Assembly: GCA_020974905.1 (NCBI GenBank)
Contig: CP087563.1
Coordinates: 1 to 64,000 of the forward strand
DNA from: Planctomycetes bacterium syqfu
GTDB taxonomy: Bacteria > Planctomycetota > Phycisphaerae > Phycisphaerales > Phycisphaeraceae
Direction of reading: 5' to 3'
DNA: 64,000 bases
Part shown: piece by piece, positions 61,994 through 64,000 of the stretch
Numbering within the stretch: the first letter of the stretch is position 1
How the letters are laid out: each line of letters begins with the position of its first letter
The notes under the pieces: model-generated
What the model was told of the DNA's origin: nothing
Database searches by the model: none
The model's input: only the letters and a program-made list of their open reading frames with translations
Made by a program: the position numbers and the translations under genes

Positions 61994-62188
61994 TCAGGAA
62001 ACACCACTGCCACCGCTGCCGAATGCCGATTTGTTGGCTGACAGCGCGACAACTGCGGGTGCAACATAGGCTGCACGCTTGGCCATGCGAGTGACAAACT
62101 GACGACGGGACTGCTTGGCATCCTCCGCCTTCGTCTGGTCCGGCTCGTTGGCCTTGGGCTGGTTGTCTTGCGGTTGTTTCTGATTCAT
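61994..62188 (-). CDS. small Tat-signal-like peptide, candidate substrate of the PqqD/HprK cassette
   Basis: 64 residues from the ATG at 62188. A hydrophilic Gln/Lys/Glu-rich head (residues 1-26) precedes a twin-arginine-like motif SRRQFV (27-32), a basic stretch, a hydrophobic segment AAYVAPAVVALSA (39-51) and a short Gly/Ser tail SAFGSGGSGVS. Similar small proteins with RR and YVAPAV segments lie beside PqqD genes in other bacteria (from memory). It could be a modified peptide precursor whose head is the PqqD-bound leader, or a Tat-exported peptide. It lies 31 bp upstream of the PqqD-like gene. Confidence 0.75.
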   Translation of the reverse strand: MNQKQPQDNQPKANEPDQTKAEDAKQSRRQFVTRMAKRAAYVAPAVVALSANKSAFGSGGSGVS

Positions 62189-62260
62189 CGTGCTTTTAGT
62201 CTTTCCCTATGTTAATTACATCGTCAAATAGTCGGTCTGTATTGAGTATGCGGATTAAAA

Positions 62261-63604
62261 CTATGCTGCTTTTTGTAGGGTTTGCTCGGTTGTCCGGGGT
62301 TTGCGTCCGGTAACCTTGCTTGCCCGTTCAACTCCGACGGTGATCACGTCTTCTTTGCGGATGCGTTTGATAGCAACGATGCGATAGCCGTCGAATTTGG
62401 CGTTGGGCTTATCGCTTGATCCGATAAAACGCATTTTGCCTTTGATGGACAGATGCATGCTTTCGCCATGCGGGTCGGTCATAATCACGCTGGCTTTGGC
62501 TTGGCCGTCCCATGCGCGTACCGTGAAGTGACCGATGGTCTTGCCAGCATCAATGTCTCTGGCAGCGGTGAGTTGAGGCCTTCCGGATTCATCGCGCATA
62601 ATGCGCGTCCGGCTGAAGATCGACCATAAACCATCGAAATATTTCGTCACCGGTCGAAGCAGACGGCAGACATGGGCGATGGGTAACCAGCCAGCATGTT
62701 CGTGGCCGTACCATTCACGCATGTGTTCCTTGCCGGGGATAATCGCCGCATAGAGATAACCGAGCACAAAGAAAATACCCGGAGTCACCAGGGCATTGAC
62801 CAGCACATGAGCCGTGGGGTGATCATCGTCACGCGGGGCTTGACGCAGACACAACCGATCCCGCCAATTCACCGGTGAATCCAGCAGTTTTTCAAAGACA
62901 AGCTGCGGGACAATCCAACGTTGATGCCCGACCTGTGCGGCTTCAATGCCTGCGATGACGGGTAATGTCAAACGCCACTTCTGCGTCATTTCCACGAAGT
63001 GTTGCCAGTTGAGTTGGTCTGCAAATTGTTCGGACCAGCGGCAGATATCCTCACGCCATTTGCGATTGGAATCACCATGCACCGCCAGGTGTGCTGTCAT
63101 GTGAATCAGCATTTCCTCGGGACATGGCAAGTAAACAAAGGCGTCACCGATCTGCACCTTCTGTGCATTTTCCCACAGCGCGTCATCCGGCATGAACTGC
63201 ACATATCGCAGCGGACGCAACGGGCGGATATGTACATCCATCACCACCGGCATGATATCGCCCACGGTGTATTCAGCTTCGTAGTAGTACTTGGGGAAGA
63301 AGTCTTCGCGCATCAAGACCTGGCTGCGATATGCTCCCAGTGATTCGAGCACCGCAAAGGCGCGGTCGATGTCGCATGGTTTGATCAGTAAATCCAGATC
63401 GCACATCTGGCGATCCGTTGGATGCTCGTAGACAGTCAATTGCAGGGCAGCGCCCTTGAGTACCATCAATGGAACATCCGCATCGTTAAACGCCTTGGCC
63501 AAACGAGCAAGGAAATGCATGGTGCGAATGTTCTGAGTCGCCACCGCCAAACCCGCGCGATCCGTCGCTAATCGGCAGTCAGTTGCTCGGGTGAGCACTG
63601 TCAT
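62261..63604 (-). CDS. nucleotidyltransferase-like protein (NTP_transf_5 type) with C-terminal extension
   Basis: 447 residues from the ATG at 63604, preceded by an ideal AAGGAGGT 6 nt upstream. The family core is visible: RTMHFLARLAKAFNDADVPL, MVLKGAALQLTVYEHPTDRQ, MCDLDLLIKPCDIDRAFAVL (D-x-D metal site), DVHIRPLRP and LLIHMTAHLAVHG-type helices. The last 110 residues form a separate beta-rich domain (LTAARDIDAGKTIGHFTVRA) that faintly resembles the start of a SET domain. This family accompanies PqqD and HprK-related kinase genes. It probably transfers a nucleotide or phosphate group; the acceptor is unknown. It is the first gene of the four-gene operon. Confidence 0.82.
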   Translation of the reverse strand: MTVLTRATDCRLATDRAGLAVATQNIRTMHFLARLAKAFNDADVPLMVLKGAALQLTVYEHPTDRQMCDLDLLIKPCDIDRAFAVLESLGAYRSQVLMREDFFPKYYYEAEYTVGDIMPVVMDVHIRPLRPLRYVQFMPDDALWENAQKVQIGDAFVYLPCPEEMLIHMTAHLAVHGDSNRKWREDICRWSEQFADQLNWQHFVEMTQKWRLTLPVIAGIEAAQVGHQRWIVPQLVFEKLLDSPVNWRDRLCLRQAPRDDDHPTAHVLVNALVTPGIFFVLGYLYAAIIPGKEHMREWYGHEHAGWLPIAHVCRLLRPVTKYFDGLWSIFSRTRIMRDESGRPQLTAARDIDAGKTIGHFTVRAWDGQAKASVIMTDPHGESMHLSIKGKMRFIGSSDKPNAKFDGYRIVAIKRIRKEDVITVGVERASKVTGRKPRTTEQTLQKAA

Positions 63605-63794
63605 ATCAACCTCCTTGAACACGAGACGTACAGCCTGCGCAGACTGCATCCTTTGTCCTATCGGCTAAAGGCTTACGACATCGACAATCTGTTTGATTGA
63701 GACCGATAAAAACATCAGTAGAGTTCAATTGGATAATTCCTCATGTGATCCGCAGGTTTCCCTTTCACTTCCGGGGGCTGTTATACTGCCTGCC

Positions 63795-64000
63795 ATGATT
63801 GATACGCATTGCCATCTGACTTATGACCCGTTACACGAACGCGTAGAGGAAGTGATTGCCAACGCCGCATTGGACGGCGTGGATCGCATGATCACTGTTG
63901 GGACAACGCCAACTGATGCCCGTAAAGGCCTGGAACTCACGCGCCGATTTGAGAACATTTATTCGACTGTGGGGGTGCACCCGCACTATGCTGATCAGTG
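63795..64000 (+). CDS. tatD: TatD family metal-dependent hydrolase, N-terminal part
   Basis: The open frame from the ATG at 63795 runs off the right edge after 68 codons. MIDTHCHLTYDPL has the first HxH metal ligands, followed by DGVDRMITVGTTPTDARKGL and STVGVHPHYAD, all typical of TatD DNases (about 260 residues when complete). It is divergent from the nucleotidyltransferase operon. Confidence 0.9.
   Translation, partial: MIDTHCHLTYDPLHERVEEVIANAALDGVDRMITVGTTPTDARKGLELTRRFENIYSTVGVHPHYADQ

Noticed and set aside
61963-62121. N-terminal extension of the PqqD-like frame
   Set aside because: It would overlap most of the small peptide gene. The ATG at 61962 has its own AAGTGAG ribosome site and gives the normal PqqD length.

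Overview
The window looks like a chromosomal segment of a heterotrophic planctomycete, most likely of the Phycisphaerae. That placement is an inference from gene content. It rests on many type II pseudopilins with [13 protein letters not shown] signals, LacI/GntR sugar regulators beside large secreted carbohydrate-active proteins, a GspE/GspF/pseudopilin operon with an outsized GspK-like protein, and an ftsL-ftsI pair outside a full dcw cluster. No rRNA, CRISPR array, replication origin or phage was seen. One tRNA (Arg, CCG) is present.

Layout. 1-3.2 kb (minus strand): LacI regulator, pseudopilin, DUF1961 protein and a secreted protein cut by the window edge. 3.5-5.3 kb: a solitary B12-binding/radical SAM protein with a clear terminator. 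5.5-17.5 kb (minus): a type II secretion/type IV pilus-like operon, gspE, gspF, five pseudopilins and a 1305-residue GspK-like protein that carries four chitin-binding-like repeats. 17.9-22.3 kb: rlmN, pyrD (between two copies of a palindromic repeat), a zincin-like metallopeptidase and an alpha-glucuronidase-like protein. 22.3-23 kb: a REP-associated tyrosine transposase between two copies of its REP pair. 23-27.3 kb: a translationally coupled three-gene operon built on a papain-fold-like (BtrH_N/C39-like) domain, function unknown. 27.7-29.05 kb: an IS110/IS1111-type element with a frameshifted transposase. 29.1-44.7 kb: two more regulator-pseudopilin-glycosidase cassettes, a divergent beta-helix protein, a SirB1-like protein, tRNA-Arg and a LamG-domain protein. 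44.8-60.6 kb: mostly housekeeping and signalling genes (metallophosphatase, ECF sigma with putative anti-sigma and a CpxP-like partner, icd, ppnP, MarC, diguanylate cyclase, antiporter-EIIA fusion, ftsL-ftsI, pseudouridine synthase). 60.7-63.6 kb (minus): a four-gene cassette of nucleotidyltransferase, Tat-like small peptide, PqqD-like protein and HprK-related kinase. 63.8 kb: the start of tatD.

How it works together. The most striking pattern is one architecture repeated three times: a sugar-type repressor with a palindromic site just upstream of its own start, then a dedicated pseudopilin, then one or more exported polysaccharide-acting proteins. Together with the gspE/gspF operon and its carbohydrate-binding GspK-like tip candidate, this suggests that pseudopilus-like fibres take part in glycan capture or enzyme export. 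The other candidates for undescribed biology are the papain-fold-like operon at 23-27 kb and the peptide/PqqD/HprK cassette at 61-63.6 kb. Several families of short palindromic repeats sit between genes. In two families the stem changes are compensatory between copies, so the folded form appears to be under selection.
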